Origin: Mrakia gelida
Lineage: Eukaryota > Basidiomycota > Tremellomycetes > Cystofilobasidiales > Mrakiaceae
Length of the DNA stretch: 64,000 bases
Assembly: GCA_024345305.1 (NCBI GenBank)
Contig: BRON01000002.1
Location: forward strand, 2,108,001-2,172,000
Reading direction: 5' to 3'
Within the stretch, counting starts at the first letter, position 1, and every line of letters starts with the position of its first letter. The notes under the pieces were generated by a model. It was not told the DNA's origin and did not search any database. It was given only the letters and a program-made list of their open reading frames with translations. The position numbers were made by a program, and so were the translations under genes. Positions 1 through 11,874 of the stretch are shown here, piece by piece.

Positions 1-1964
1 CCTTCTTGACCTTCGCCTTCTTCACCGCCCTCGGAGACTTCTTCACCTCCTCTCCCACTCCTACGGCTCCAGGAAGCTTGACCCTCACGGCTCCAGCCTT
101 CGCACCAGTAGCGGACGCGACGACCTTCGTCTCCAGAGTAGGAGGAAGCGTGAAGACCTCCTCGGCTCGAGCTCCTGCTCCTCCTCCCCCCTTCCCTCCA
201 CCCAGCAACGCCAACTTCCTAGCCTTCTCCTCATTGCTCTTCTTGATCTTCCTCTCGACCTTCTCCCTCTTCAAAGCTCGTTTCGACTTCTCAGGCGCGC
301 CGACCGAGGCTGAGGCTGCTGTTCCTCCGACGGCTTGAGAAGGTGGAGGAGCGACGGCGGGAGAAGGAGGTGTTCGGAGCGAGGAGGAGGAAGCGGTGGT
401 GGAAGGGACCGAGGTAGGGTGGAGAGCGGATTGGTTGGGAGAAGAGGAGATTCGAGCTGGTTTCGAGGATTGGATGGGGAGGGACGTGGTTTGACCGAAG
501 ACTGGTCTCCCGTTGACGGTCGGCACGTTCATCTGGACCTGAACTTCCCTAGCCTTGGCTGAAGACGAAGGAGAGGGAGCGACGACGATTGAAGTCCTCG
601 GAGCTCTTCCCGCTGAGGGACCGGTAGGAGGAGGTTTGGCTGAGAGAAGGCGGGAAGGAGAGGTCAGCACGTCTTCGGATGAGAGTGTTCAAACGGACGA
701 AGGGGATGGACCAACAGGAGGATGGTCCAGAGGGAGGTGCACAATTGACTACGACATCAGGCTGCTGGCGAGGGTTTGAAGCGGCGACCAAGGGCACGCG
801 GGGAGCTCTGGCCTGAGGAGGAGGAGGAGCGGTCGTCGTCGAGGGTCGAGGAGCGGTGGCCGAGGAGAGGGATGGAGCGGGAGAAGGAGCAGGTGTCCGA
901 GACGAAGCCGACGAAGGAGTTGAAGAGGAGGCTGCTGGGAGACGGGTGAGATCGAAGAAGGGTCAGGCGTCAGTCGAGATGACAAAGAGGAAGGGAGAAG
1001 GGAAGGGAGGTTGAAGCTCACCCTTTTGGTTTCGCGACTTCTTCTCGCCACCGTCTGTGGGAACCACCAATCCAAGATCTGCCGATCCCAAGTCCGCAAA
1101 GTCAATCGCAGGTAGAGAACTGTCCCCAGAGATATCGTCCGACCAGTTGAGCTTCGAGCGACCAGCGACGAGAGGAGGTTTGGAGGAGGAGGGTTGAGTT
1201 GAGGGTTGAGGTTTCGAGGATGACGCGGTGGAAGACGAGGGAGTGGGTTTCGGGGTAGGAACGAAGGGAGGTGATTTGAGTTGTTGAGAGGAGGAAGGTG
1301 TGGGTTCGTTGGAAGGAGGGAGAGGAGAAGGAGCTGAGGGAGTAGTGACCTTGGGGACTTTGGGCTTCTTCGCCCTCTTCTTCTTGGTTTTGACGGGAGC
1401 GGCGTTGGGATCGATGGCGATGGCTCGGGGTGCTGAAGAAGAGGAGGAAGGGGTTCCTGTGGGTACCGGAGGTGTTACTGGTTTCCCGACTCTCGTAGCA
1501 ACAGCGACGGTCGAAGTCCTCGCCACCGAGGGAGGAGGAGGAGGCGGAGGAGCTGCCACTTTCTTCGAGCTCTCTGCCAGCTTCGCTTGTTCCTGCAACT
1601 CCTCCTGAGCCTCTCTTCTCTCCTCCTCCTCGTCTGTATCAATCCTCCTCCTATCATCCTCGTCGTCGTCCGAAGTCTTGTGCCCGGCATCGTCGTCGTC
1701 GTCGTCCTCCTCGCTCGAAGGTCGTCTTCTCCTCCCTCGGGGCATCCTCGCTCTCCTCGACCTGTTGGGCTTGGGACCAGAGCCGATCGAAGAAGCTGGA
1801 GTGTTGGTGGAGGCGACGGAGGGTGGAGGAGGAGGTTGAGGCCTCGAGTGCACGAAGGGATGAGATTGGGGGTTGGTGGAGTGGTACGAAGGGAAGGGAG
1901 AGGAGGGAGGAGCTGTAGAAGCGGTGGGGGTCGGTCGGTTGCGAGGAACGTTCAAGGGAGCCAT
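1..1964 (-). CDS. Low-complexity charged protein, C-terminus beyond the window
   Basis: I do not recognise a family. The ATG at 1964 follows a good acceptor (CTTTCAG at about 1970, with a GCTGAC branch site near 2010), so an upstream non-coding or very short first exon is likely. Exon 1 runs to about 1022. It encodes a Pro/Ser/Thr-rich start, an Arg cluster (RRRRP), a run of acidic residues, a charged EEEERREAQEELQEQ-type helix, polyproline and a Lys-rich basic patch (KKKRAKKPK) that looks like a nuclear signal. A GTGAGC donor at 1021 pairs with an acceptor at about 935. Exon 2 is Ser/Pro-rich. A further intron lies near 640-700, but its donor is unclear. The last visible exon (about 640 to 1) has a basic helix (KREKVERKIKKSNEEKARK) and a Lys-rich end and runs off the left edge. 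A disordered nuclear or RNA-associated protein is my inference. Confidence 0.55.
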
Positions 1965-2577
1965 GATGTCTGAAAGAGAAGAGGATGAAGCAAGAGAAGG
2001 AGGTCTTGTCAGCATCGTGCTTGAAGAAGAATCGAGCTCGGGTGAGGTCAAGGAACGATGGGAGGTCGAGGAGGAGAGGTGGCGAAGAGCTCCACCTTTC
2101 CTCTCCCTCCCTCCCTCCCCGTTCTCTTCATGAGGATCGCTCAAAAGCTCATGGGTTACAGTCTTTGTCCTCCATGTAGACTAAGCTTCGATGCCTACAT
2201 CGTAGAGCTCGCCAGCGGGAGTGCCGACGCGTTCTCGACGAGGAGGGGAGGGGAGGAGACGCGGCGTGAGAAGGGACGAGTTGGAACTGACCTAAGTACT
2301 GTCGTTCTGGAGTCTGGTCGTTACTGGATTTGGATTTGGCTCGTGGGAGGAGACTACTGAGAGGGTATAGATGAGAAGAGAGAAGGAAGAGAAAGGGTTT
2401 GGGAGAGGTTGTCGTGGTTAAGCAGTCACCTCCACCCCTCCCTCGAAAGTTCTTATCGACGAGCTGACCTCGAGTTGGAACGCAACCACGACCCTCCCTC
2501 TCCCTCCCAACACTCGTCTATATAGAAAAGCCAGCAGGTCTCGCTTCTCTCTTTTATCCAAGTCAAAGTCAGAAAAA
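1965..2577. promoter_or_regulatory. Divergent intergenic region with a TATA-like box for the carrier gene
   Basis: The region separates the leftward low-complexity gene from the rightward mitochondrial carrier. A TATA-like stretch (CTATATAGAAA) lies at about 2518-2528, some 55 nt before the carrier ATG. The left part appears to hold a 5' leader intron of the leftward gene. No further gene was seen. Confidence 0.45.
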
Positions 2578-4395
2578 ATGGTCAAAAATCAAACCGTGGT
2601 CGACCTCACGAGTGGGACAGTCGGAGGAATCGCTCAGGCAAGTCGACCCTCCCTCCCGCTCTCTTCTCCTCCTTCTTCCATCTACAAGCTCGGAAACTGA
2701 CCTTCTTTGACTCGGCTCGTTACTTGCCCTCAGGTCATCGTAGGACAGCCCTTCGACTTGGTCAAAGTCGTGCGTTCCAACTCGCTCCTTCCCATTCGAG
2801 CTCACCTCTCCTCCCTCGAGCTCAACACCTCCTCCCTCCCTCACTCGTCCCCTTGTCTGACGCGTTTCTCTACTTCTCTCGACCTTCCAGAGGATGCAAA
2901 CGTCCCCTCCTGGAACCTACAAGTCCACCATGGACGTCGTCACCACCGTCTTCAAGAACGAAGGGCCTCTCGCATTTTACAAGGCGAGTCAAGCTCAACA
3001 AGCTCCCTTGCTCTTCCCTCCTCGCCGCGTCCCTCTCCTCCCATCCATTTTTCGTCCCGGCTGACCGTTTGGCTCTCTCCTCTGGCTCTTTCCTCGCTAT
3101 CAGGGAACTCTCACTCCCCTGCTAGGAATCGGTGAGCTCAACCTTTCCCTTCGCTCCTCTGCTCAGCTCTCGCCTCGGTCCTCCTCCTCTTCGACCCCGC
3201 TCGCGGTCTCTTCCCCGCCTTGACCTCTCGCGATCTGACTCGAATCTGTCCACCCTTGCACTGTTATCAGGTCTCTGTGTATCCATTCAGTTCGCCGCTC
3301 TCAACTCCACCAAGAGGTTCTTCACTGCTCAAAACAACGGCTCGCCAGAGCTCTCGTATCGTGAGTTGTCTCGCTCCTCCTCGGCGCGTCGCTTCGAGCT
3401 TTCGTCTCGACCGTTCGCCAGGACGAAGTTCTCCCTTCGCTGTACTGACTCAACATGATGGTCTTCAATCTTCATCAGCTCAACTCTTCTGTGCTGGAGC
3501 CGTCGCTGGTCTTTCCAACTCGATCGTTTCAGGTCCCGTCGAACACGTCAGGATCCGTCAGTCCTCTCTCACTTTCTCAAGCCCAGCTTTCCTAGTACAT
3601 CTACAAAGCTGACCTCGTAACTTCTCTATCTTCCCTTTTTCCTTCCCTCGCTCTATACAGGTCTTCAAACCCAAGCCTCCACCCTCCCTCTCACCTACGC
3701 CGGTCCTCTCGACTGCATCTCCAAAATCTACAAAGCCAACGGTATCGCCGGTATCTTCAAGGGTCAGGTCCCGACACTCTGGAGGGAGGGAGTTGGATAC
3801 GGGTAAGCTCATACTTTCGTCCTCTTCTCGAGCAAAGTCGAATCGCGAAGCAAGCGCTGACTTTCGACGCGTCCCAGATCGTACTTTTTCGCCTACGAGG
3901 CTCTGATGCAGCGACATATGAGGAAGGAGAACATCTCGAGGAGTGAAGTCTCTCCTGGGTTCGCGGTTCTGTATGGAGCATGCGCCGGTTACGCTCTGTG
4001 GGCGACGATCTACCCTTTCGATGGTTCGTCTTTTCTTCGCGCGACGCTCATCCTCACCTCTCCCTTCAATTGACTCGTTCTCTCCTTTCCCTTGCCTCGC
4101 AGTCATCAAGTCCAAGATCCAAACCGACGGTTTCTCAGCTTCTTCAGGTCGCAAATACACCTCGATGCTCGACGCTTTCAGGAAAGTGTGGGCTCAGCAG
4201 GGAGTCGCTGGATTTACTCGAGGACTTGGTCCGACGCTCGTCAGGAGGTGAGTTCTCGACCTCCTTCCCTCTTCTCTCACTTCTCCTCTTCCCAGGACGA
4301 GACCTGACTCATCTTCTTTGCTTCATCGTAGTCCGTTCGCGAACGGAGCTACCTTCCTCTTCGCGGAGTTGACGATGAGGTCGATGAGCGAGTGA
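2578..4395 (+). CDS. Mitochondrial inner-membrane carrier, Ymc1/Ymc2-like (MCF/SLC25)
   Basis: This is a six-helix carrier of the mitochondrial inner membrane. Ten exons (2578-2637, 2734-2769, 2891-2983, 3104-3131, 3271-3360, 3479-3556, 3661-3802, 3878-4023, 4103-4247, 4332-4395) give 882 nt and 293 aa, a normal length for the family. The first two signature repeats read GQPFDLVKVR and SGPVEHVRIR and the third YPFDVIKSKIQ, each at the end of an odd-numbered helix. The stretch TSGTVGGIAQ...GFYKGTLTPLLGIG resembles yeast Ymc1/Ymc2, linked to glycine/serine or glutamate handling. The substrate cannot be read from sequence. Introns 1 and 3 begin with GC (GCAAGT at 2638, GCGAGT at 2984) rather than GT. 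The GC starts are forced by the reading frame and the conserved protein. A fungal carnitine/ornithine-type carrier is the alternative. Confidence 0.93.
2638..2733 (+). other. GC-AG intron 1 of the mitochondrial carrier
   Basis: The donor is GCAAGT after GCTCAG, and the acceptor is CCCTCAG before GTCATC. The flanking peptide GGIAQ/VIVGQPFD is continuous with the family, which fixes the junction. Confidence 0.85.
2984..3103 (+). other. GC-AG intron 3 of the mitochondrial carrier
   Basis: The donor is GCGAGT after TACAAG, and the acceptor is CTATCAG before GGAACT. The join gives FYK/GTLTPL, a conserved carrier block. Confidence 0.85.
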
Positions 4396-4769
4396 TCTGG
4401 ACGCGACGAGCTCTTTCTCGCCTTTTTCTTTCTTTCTTCGGACGTTGGTTATACCGTTTGGCTGTTTTTGGGTGTTTAGAGTAGATAAGAGTGTGATAGA
4501 CTATGTACTGGATCTTTCTCCAGCTTTCGGGTCCGAGGAAAGGAGACCTAAATGAGCACAAACTCGTGAGCGACGCGTCGACTAGAGCATTGATCAGGAG
4601 GATCTTGTTATCTATCGTCGAGCTCGGACAGCTAGGTAAGTTTTGAAGCCAACCAGAATCCCGTTCTGCCCGCTTCGGCTTCAGTCGGAAGGGTAGCGAG
4701 CAAGACGCAGGCGGAAAGTCAGCGCGTCGACGTCGAGCGGGTTCAAACAAGCAGATGAGAGGCTCGGGC
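4396..4769. other. 3' flank between convergent genes
   Basis: This interval lies between the carrier stop codon and the end of the leftward methyltransferase, so it should hold both 3' UTRs. It is less GC-rich than the exons. No gene was seen. Confidence 0.4.
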
Positions 4770-6336
4770 TCACAGCGTCTTGACGATCTCGCTCAGCTCC
4801 CTCTCTCGATTTGAAGGAACTCCGCCTTTTCGCTCTGGTGTTCGTTGATTGCTCGAGAAAGTGGTGTAGATCTCGCGAAGGAGCACGCAGGCAAAGTGGT
4901 TCCCGATCCGCGTCGAGGAGCCTGAACGAAAGCGAGACGACGAGAAGTTTCTCAATATATTCTGCTGAGACAAATTTTGATGAAGAGTGGTAGTCACTCA
5001 CCTTCACCTGGCTTCCCATCCCTCCAACCGAGATGAACGTCCCAGTCGACTCCCTCAACCGACGAGAACGCGAGCTGACCAGTCGATGGATCGTAGGGGT
5101 CTTCTGGACATTCTGTGAGCGTCGAGCGGAGTCTGTCGTCACGCGCCGAAGTGACATCAGCTCAGTTTCAGGAAGAGAGGCGAGAGGGAAGAATTAAACT
5201 CGCTGATTGAAGACGATCGTGTCGATGATCCTTCCGTTGTCGAACGGTCTCCACGGGAACTGCGAGATGTCGCCGTTGTCGTCGTGAAGGTTGGCTGAAA
5301 GATACGAGAACAAGAAAGTTCGAAGATCAGCGGACGAGCGATCTCGAGCGAAAGGGAAGCGTGCGCGAAGCTGACCGTCCGATTCCTCGATGATCAGGAC
5401 ACCTCCAGGTGCTAAAACTCGTCTGACCTCGACCGTGAGGAGATGATTGAACTCTGCTGGCATCCAGTAGAGAAGGAGACGGATGTGTACGACGTTGAAG
5501 TGTCCATCAGGCTGGTTCAGAAGAAGAATGCTGGAGTCAGACGCGACGCACGCGACCGAGGCGAGGAGAACGAGACGGCTCACGAAAGGAAGCCCTTCTT
5601 CGACATCCCATATCTCTGAGGTAGCATTTGAGGGAGGTCACTGAGACAAAATGGAACGAAGGTCGAAGATGAGCTCAAGAGGAACGAGAGGGCGACGCGA
5701 TTCGAAAACAGAACGGACGTTTCCACTGGAACGACGTCTACACCGATCACCTCTGCTCGACTCGAGAATATGATGATCCTACATCCGAGATCCACACTCC
5801 TGTGAGCCCGAAGAAACGATCAACGTTCATCCGAGACTGAGGAGCAACGAAAGGAAACGAACCGGCGACTCCACAACCTGTTTAAGCGGACCACAACACA
5901 GATGTCAGCGTTCCATCCTCCCAATGCCATAAGGTACGAGCCAGTAAATGACGCTCACCTACATCGAGGACTCTAGGCTCCAAAATCCTCCCAGAACCAA
6001 GAATCTCGTCAATCATGCCTTTCTTCCCCTCGCTCTCCCACCAAAGCTTCTTTTCTGAACCAGCCAGCGCAGAGACGAAACGAGCCACATCTCTCTCCGT
6101 CCTCTTCATGGGCTCGTCGAAAGATGGATGGTCTGCGAGAAAGAGAGCAGTCAAGAGATCGGATCGTCGTAGAGGTCGAAGCGAGTAAAGCGGACGACGG
6201 ACAGCACTCGCTCAGAGCGCTGTAACGAGAGCCTGTAAGCAGGAAGTAGAGTCGACATCAGCATCACGAGAGCTGAAGGCGAGCCTCAGAGGTACCACTC
6301 ACCAGATTCCGAAGTCGTGAAGAGTTGAGCGGCCAT
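4770..6336 (-). CDS. Class I SAM-dependent methyltransferase, possibly disrupted
   Basis: The ATG at 6336 opens with MAAQLFTTSES. Exon 2 (6232-6212) ends at a GC donor (GCGAGT from 6211). Exon 3 (6133-5959) carries the HPSFDEPMKRTERDVARF segment and ends in motif I, RVLDVG, completed across the intron as DVGCGVAG. Later pieces are clear methyltransferase: AEVIGVDVVPV (motif II region), IWDVEEGLPF joined to PDGHFNVVHIRLLLYWMP (motif IV/post-IV) and RRVLAPGGVLIIEE (motif VI). The target is unknown. The likeliest stop is at 4770. The frames do not connect cleanly. GVWISDVGSSYS at about 5797-5760 is in a different frame from RAEVIGVD just after it, and the VPVET exon does not join in frame to the IWDVEEG exon near 5640. 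Either the gene is decaying, or unusual splice sites or sequence errors are involved. Confidence 0.7.
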
Positions 6337-6808
6337 GCTCTCGGTCAGAGAGGTCAACGACTGGGAAAGGAAGGACGAACGAGGTGAGCTCGACTCGTTT
6401 TCCCAGAGCGATTCGAAGGGCTACTCGTTAGGGAAAACTGACATCTTGGTACGCTGTTTCGGAGCCAGAGTCCTGATCGGAGTATGCATCGTCTGTGGCC
6501 ATCCTGAGGCTATCGGAAAGGTGAGGGAAGAAGCGATGATGGGCGTTTGAGAAAGGGAAGCGAACGACGAGGTCGAGTCGGAGGCGGGACGGGCACAGGC
6601 TCTTGGCTCGCCGCGCGTGCTTACAGACTCTCTCACGCTCTCACTCAGCGAGAGAAGCAGAGGGAGTCTTTCACTCAGCTCCGCAACCGGTTACGTTTCT
6701 CTCGTCAGACGAAGACGCGTCTCTCAACGTAGGCTTTCTTTCGAACCCGCTCGAGCGCGAGCAGGCGAAGACATACATAAGCGTACAGAAGATGGGTCGT
6801 CCCTTCAA
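6337..6808. other. Intergenic: methyltransferase promoter side and 3' flank of the GH15 gene
   Basis: Both neighbours are on the minus strand, so this interval should hold the promoter of the methyltransferase gene and the 3' UTR of the GH15 gene. A GACGCGTC palindrome lies near 6713. No coding signal on either strand is convincing. Confidence 0.35.
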
Positions 6809-9800
6809 TCAGTTTCGCGAGCCAAGGGTTCGGTCCAAGTTGTAGGCGGTCGAGATGAGAGTGACGGCGGAGAACTGGAGGGGAAGACGAACGAAAGCTC
6901 GTCAGCAAGGTCGAGGGAGGAAAAGCGAAGAGGATTGGTTGACTCACTCCTTGAGGGCTGTGGGACGAGAGCCAAATGAATATGGTGTCAGTAAGTGGAC
7001 GAGGGATGGGACGAGGTAGAAAGGAGAGACGCACGTGTTTCCTGAGGGGGAGAGAGGGGAGAGGAGGGAAGGTCAGCTTCGACGCGTCTCGAACTTCGAA
7101 CAGGCTTGTCAAACACTCACCGAGTCCTTCTCCAGCTCGAGAGATCTCCTCCGAGTAGAGTCCGACGTGGTTTCCGTAACCCAAGAAGTCTGAAGAAAAG
7201 AGGGAGATCGATTCAACGTCAGTTGAAGGTCGAGGAAGCGACTCAGAGGAGAGCGCGAGAGAACTGACCTTCGAACATCGTCACAGCTTGCTGAAGAAGC
7301 TTGGGTTCGTAGGCTCCAGCCCTTGCGAGAGCTTCGATGCACCACAGCGTCGTGAGTGAGAATGCTGGCGGAGAGACAGGGGACAAGACGTGGATCAGCT
7401 TCGAGGGTCGAGTTTCCCAGTCGCGACCGAAACTCGTCGACTCACCTCCCTCCGCTCCTCCAACTCCATCGTCAGCCTTCTCGGTATCGTATCGGAAGAC
7501 CAGACTGTTCGAGGTGAGACCTCCCTTCTCCCTGTGAGTACGGATCAAAGGAAGAGCGTCAGCTGTGAGACTTCGAGAACGATCGCGTCGACAATAAAGA
7601 GTGTACGAACGGAGACTTGAGGATCTTGTCGAGAGTGGAACGGAATCGAGGGTCGGACGCAGACATCTGAGGATCGCGTGAAGATGAAGGTCAGCCTATT
7701 CGTCGATGAGAAAGAGAAGGAGGGAGAGACGAAGCGAGGACGAACGAAGAACGAGAGAGGCATGACTGTGAGTGAGAAGAGGGAAGGAGGGCGGTCAGCT
7801 CGGGAAGAGGTCGACTCGACTTCGAATGCAAACTTACTGAGAACAGCCGAGTCGATGATATCGAGAGATTCGTAGGCTTGAGCGAAGAACTTCTCCCTGG
7901 AGACGAAGAAGGGTGGGCTGTCAGGGAGGGAGAGAAAGGAAGAACGCGACGCGACTGACGACTGACGACTCACTTCTTGTTCCAACCCTTCTGCATCACT
8001 TCCTCGTAGATCGTATCTCGCGTTTCCAACCACTTGGCTCGTTGAGGAAGGGGAAGCGACCGCTTGTCGGCGAGTCGGAGTCCTCGATCGATGGCGACCC
8101 AAAGCATGATCTTCGAGTAGAGGAAGTTCTTCTTCGAGTTTCGGACCTCCCAAATGGATAGATCCGTTTGGTTCCAGTTCGCACAGACCTATCAAAAGAG
8201 ACAAAAGCGGTCGAAGCGAGAAGTCAGTGGGCGAGGTCGATCTGAACGAAGGAAGAGTCGCGAGAACGAGAAAGACGAATCACCCAATCGACCATCTCTC
8301 TCACAGCGACCCACATGTCCCACGAAAGAGGTTTCGAGAACTTCTGAGCGAGGTAGATACAGTCCATGAGCTCTCCGTAGATACTGAGGTCAAGGAAGAC
8401 GAGGGTGTGAGCGTCAGAGCGGAGCAAGGGAGAGAGGAGGGAGACTCACTCTAGCTGAAGATGATCTCCGGCTCCGTTTCCAATCCTGACGGGCTTCGAT
8501 CCCTTGTGACCTTGAAGATGATCGAGCTCGAACTCAGGGACGTCTTTCTGTGAAGCGAAAGTTCGAAGAAGGAGAGGAGATTAGCTCGCCATCGACTCGA
8601 CGCGACCTTCTGCGCGAGAGGGCATTACAAACCTCTCCTCGAATCGTGTACATAATCTGGAGACTTCCATCACTGTTTCGATCGAAGAGTCGTTGTTGAA
8701 TGAACTTGAGAGACGAACGAAAAGATGAGGCGTCAGACCCTTGGTCGTCGAAGAAGGTGCGATGTCGATGAACGAATCACTCACCTCCATGAAAGCGTTG
8801 GCCTCGTCGGTGTATCCAAGTCGGATCAGAGCGTAGAGAGTGAAGGAAGAGTCTCTGATGTACCGAAGACGGAAGGGGAGACGAGATCAGCGTGAGTCGA
8901 GATCGAGCGGTCTCATCCTTGAATCGAGTCTTCGAACGAACCGAATCCACGTGAATCGGTAGTCCCAGTTCCTCGTTCCACCGATGTGTTCAGGGAGAGA
9001 GAAGGTAGGAGCAGCCTGGCAAAGAAGAAACGAACATCAGTTCATGTCGCGTCGACTCGAGTCGAGCGAGGATCTCTTCGAGACTCACGATGATGGCTCC
9101 CGTCTCCTCGAAAACGAGCATCTTGAGCGTCAGGGCTTGTCGGTTGACAGCTTCTCTCCATCGTCCCTTGTAGGTCGAGCGACTGATCCACGAGAGCCTG
9201 CGAAGACAAAAAGATTGTAGCTTTCGTCAGTCGATCGAGAGTCGCGTCTGGAGATCCAGGTGAAGATGGACGCACCAGTACTGATTCGTCTGAGTGATCA
9301 ACTGATCGACGAGAAGAGCAGAAAGAACGGGATCCTCAACGACTGGAAACCGACAGGGACCGCGAGGAGAGGAAAGGAGAGTCAGCTTCGTCCTTGGACG
9401 CGTCGAACAAGGAAAGTCGCGAGCGACGAACCTCTGAGCTTGTTCATCCCTCTCGCGAGCGTCTGAAGATCGACTCCGAGCGACTGAGCTGCCTCCTTGG
9501 TAGGCTCGGCTCCCTCAGACGTGGGGTTTCCTCTGAAGCCTCCCTCAGGGAGTTGTCGAAGCTGACGCGAACCGGAAACCAAAGCTCTCGTCAGACCCAT
9601 CACCTCGTCTCTCCTCACCCCCTCTCCTCCGAAGAAACGAGAGACGACTCACCACGAAGGTAACAATCTCACCCTCCTTAACCTCCACCTCCGACCAAAC
9701 TCCCTTCCCCTTATGTCCCTTCGCGCTCAGATCCAACTCCTCCCAATCAATCACAGGTCCTCCAGGTCCATCAAGCTCGTTCTCTCCTCGGTTGAGCTTG

Positions 9801-11088
9801 TCGGACGACGAAAGAGGTTTCTCAGGCTCGTCCCTGTCTTCGGAACAGAGGTTCTCTCCCGAGACGGTGACTCGAAGGTCGATGGAGATGTCCTTCGAGG
9901 TGAAGAGGACTTTTCGCTTGTTGAACTGTTCGGCGGAGACTTGGGAGTCGTCTCGAACGATCTCGGTCTTGTGGGTAACTCGAGCGTAGTCGAAGGCAGG
10001 GGCGCACCTGGAGGTAACGAAGAAGAAGGCGAGTTAGACGAGAAGAAAAAGGAAAGACGCGTCGCGGAAGGCAGGATTCGAACTCACTCGACTCTGAAAG
10101 TCATCTTCCCTCGAATGACCTCGACTCGTCGAATCAACCAAGGCAAGTGAGTCTTGTTGTTCTTCGTAGCTCCCTTGGGGACGAGAAGATCGCTGCAAAG
10201 AAATAAGACGAGGCGGCGAGAAGAGGAAGGGTCGGTCAGTTGAGCCTCGAGCTCACCGAGACGAGACGAGCTTGAACGAGAGAACGTACGTGACGTTTCC
10301 GACACCATCGTCCGAGAGGAACTTGGTACCCAAGACGTTGGAGGAAGGCCAGTAGGCTTGTTTGGTCGAGTAAGGGCACTGAGAAAGCAGAAGGGAGCGA
10401 AAGAGGAAGGTCAGTCTCGACGAGTCCGTGAGTTCGCGTTGTCTCGAAAAAGCGAGCGATGACGACGAGCGAGAGACGATGGGAGAGAGCGAGAGGGAGG
10501 ACGTACGACTGGGGTGATAGAGAAGTGACCTCCCTTGTCCTTGTCTACGATCTTTGCAAACACGCTATGATCCAAAGGAGGAGGAGAACGGTCAGCTCTC
10601 CTGGGAGCAAGACGACGCGCGATCGGTTCGGGGGTGGAGCAGACGTCGTCCCTCCCTCTCCCTCCCTTCATCCCTCCCCAGCAGCCCTCGTTGCCACTTG
10701 ACGAGAGAGAGATACCCACGAAGGCGAGTCGAAGTGAGGCAAGCAGAAGGAATCGATCGATCCATCCAAGCTGACCATCGCTGTTCTCGTCAAGCAAAAC
10801 CAAGGGAATGAAGAGAGAGGTCAGCTCAAGCTCACCATCTCTCGTCCCCTCCTCCCCCTCGCATGCCCTCGAACGAGACGTACCAGCCGTTTTCAAGTTC
10901 CCGATCATGGCATAGTCCTGCGAGAGTCAACGAGGTCTCGGTCAGCTCGAGAGAAGCGCAAAGGGTCGAGGAGAAAGAGGGAGAGAAAGGAAGACTCCTG
11001 ATAAGCTCATCTCTCGTTCTCGACTTACCTGAATCCCCATGATCCTCTCGTCCGCTGGATTCGACGCGAACATGTTGATAGGTGCCAT
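6809..11088 (-). CDS. Glycoside hydrolase family 15, trehalase/glucoamylase-like, cytosolic
   Basis: The ATG at 11088 starts [20 protein letters not shown]. It is followed by many short exons spelling [11 protein letters not shown] and [15 protein letters not shown], the N-terminal trehalase-like beta domain. The GH15 (alpha/alpha)6 barrel then follows: [91 protein letters not shown] and [19 protein letters not shown]. The end is [12 protein letters not shown] with the stop at 6809. No signal peptide was seen, so the enzyme is probably intracellular. Family members with this layout hydrolyse alpha-linked glucosides, and in mycobacteria trehalose. Which sugar is cut here cannot be decided. The architecture is commoner in bacteria and archaea than the secreted fungal glucoamylase form. 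At least 15 introns interrupt the gene, so any transfer is old. Confidence 0.9.
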
Positions 11089-11874
11089 CGTATCCTGTAC
11101 TAGTTGTTGTTTTTCTTTTGGGTGTTGAGGGGGCTGGAAGGGCGCGAAGAAAGAGGGAAAGGAGGAGGGGTGGAGGTTCAGCTCGACTCTGACAGGCTGA
11201 TCGCGCCGGAGACGATGATTCTGCTGTCTCTCTCTCTCTCTCTCTAGCGATGAACAGGGAGAGAGGAGCTCACTTGTGTAGTAGAAAGGGGCTGTGGTTG
11301 AGGTGAGAAAGTTGTGAGATGAGATGGTGGTTTGGGAGTGAGAAATGAGCTGACCTTCGAAAGCTGGGAAAGAAAGGGACGAAGGGCGAGGGAGCAGGGA
11401 AGCTGACGTATCGAGTCGGACCCCTTCATTAGGGAGCGCGTTCGGAAGGAGATCCAAAGGGAATATTTTCTCGACTTCTCTCCATGCTTCTCATGATGTC
11501 CTAGCAAGATCTTATTCCTCGAGACGCTCTTTGTTTTCTGAGAGAGAAGAAACGCCAGCAGCCAAGATCCGGGACGCGCTCGCTCAGCCCTCCCCTTTGT
11601 TCGTTCCTTCTTCTCGCCCGTCTCCACCAGCGCCTCAGCGAAACCAGTTAGCCGAGGACTGCTCTATCTCGTCCTGTTACCCTGAGTCTGAAGAGAGAGG
11701 TTGGATAGAGATCGAGAAACAATGCAAAGAGAAAACGAGAGCGAGAAATTGGGATGTGGACGTGATGAGTGGTTACGAAGATGTAGTAGACACAAAGGGC
11801 AAAAGAGATGAAACAAAAAACGAAGACCGAAGCCAAAGAAAGAGTCCAACAAAAGTACAAGAAAGAACGAAAAA
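11089..11874. promoter_or_regulatory. Promoter and leader of the GH15 gene; 3' flank of the Cti6-like gene
   Basis: About 785 bases lie upstream of the leftward GH15 gene. They hold a (TC)n microsatellite at about 11226-11246 and A-rich stretches near 11810-11875, probably the 3' UTR of the PHD-finger gene to the right. No gene was seen. Confidence 0.4.
11226..11246. repeat. (TC)n dinucleotide microsatellite
   Basis: About ten uninterrupted TC units lie in the upstream region of the GH15 gene. The location suggests leader or promoter DNA. No function can be read from it. Confidence 0.7.

Noticed and set aside
963..2144. Continuous 393-codon frame starting upstream of 1964
   Set aside because: Its first codon is not ATG, and the part before 1964 looks like leader and intron (GCTGAC branch, CTTTCAG acceptor). 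The gene was started at 1964.
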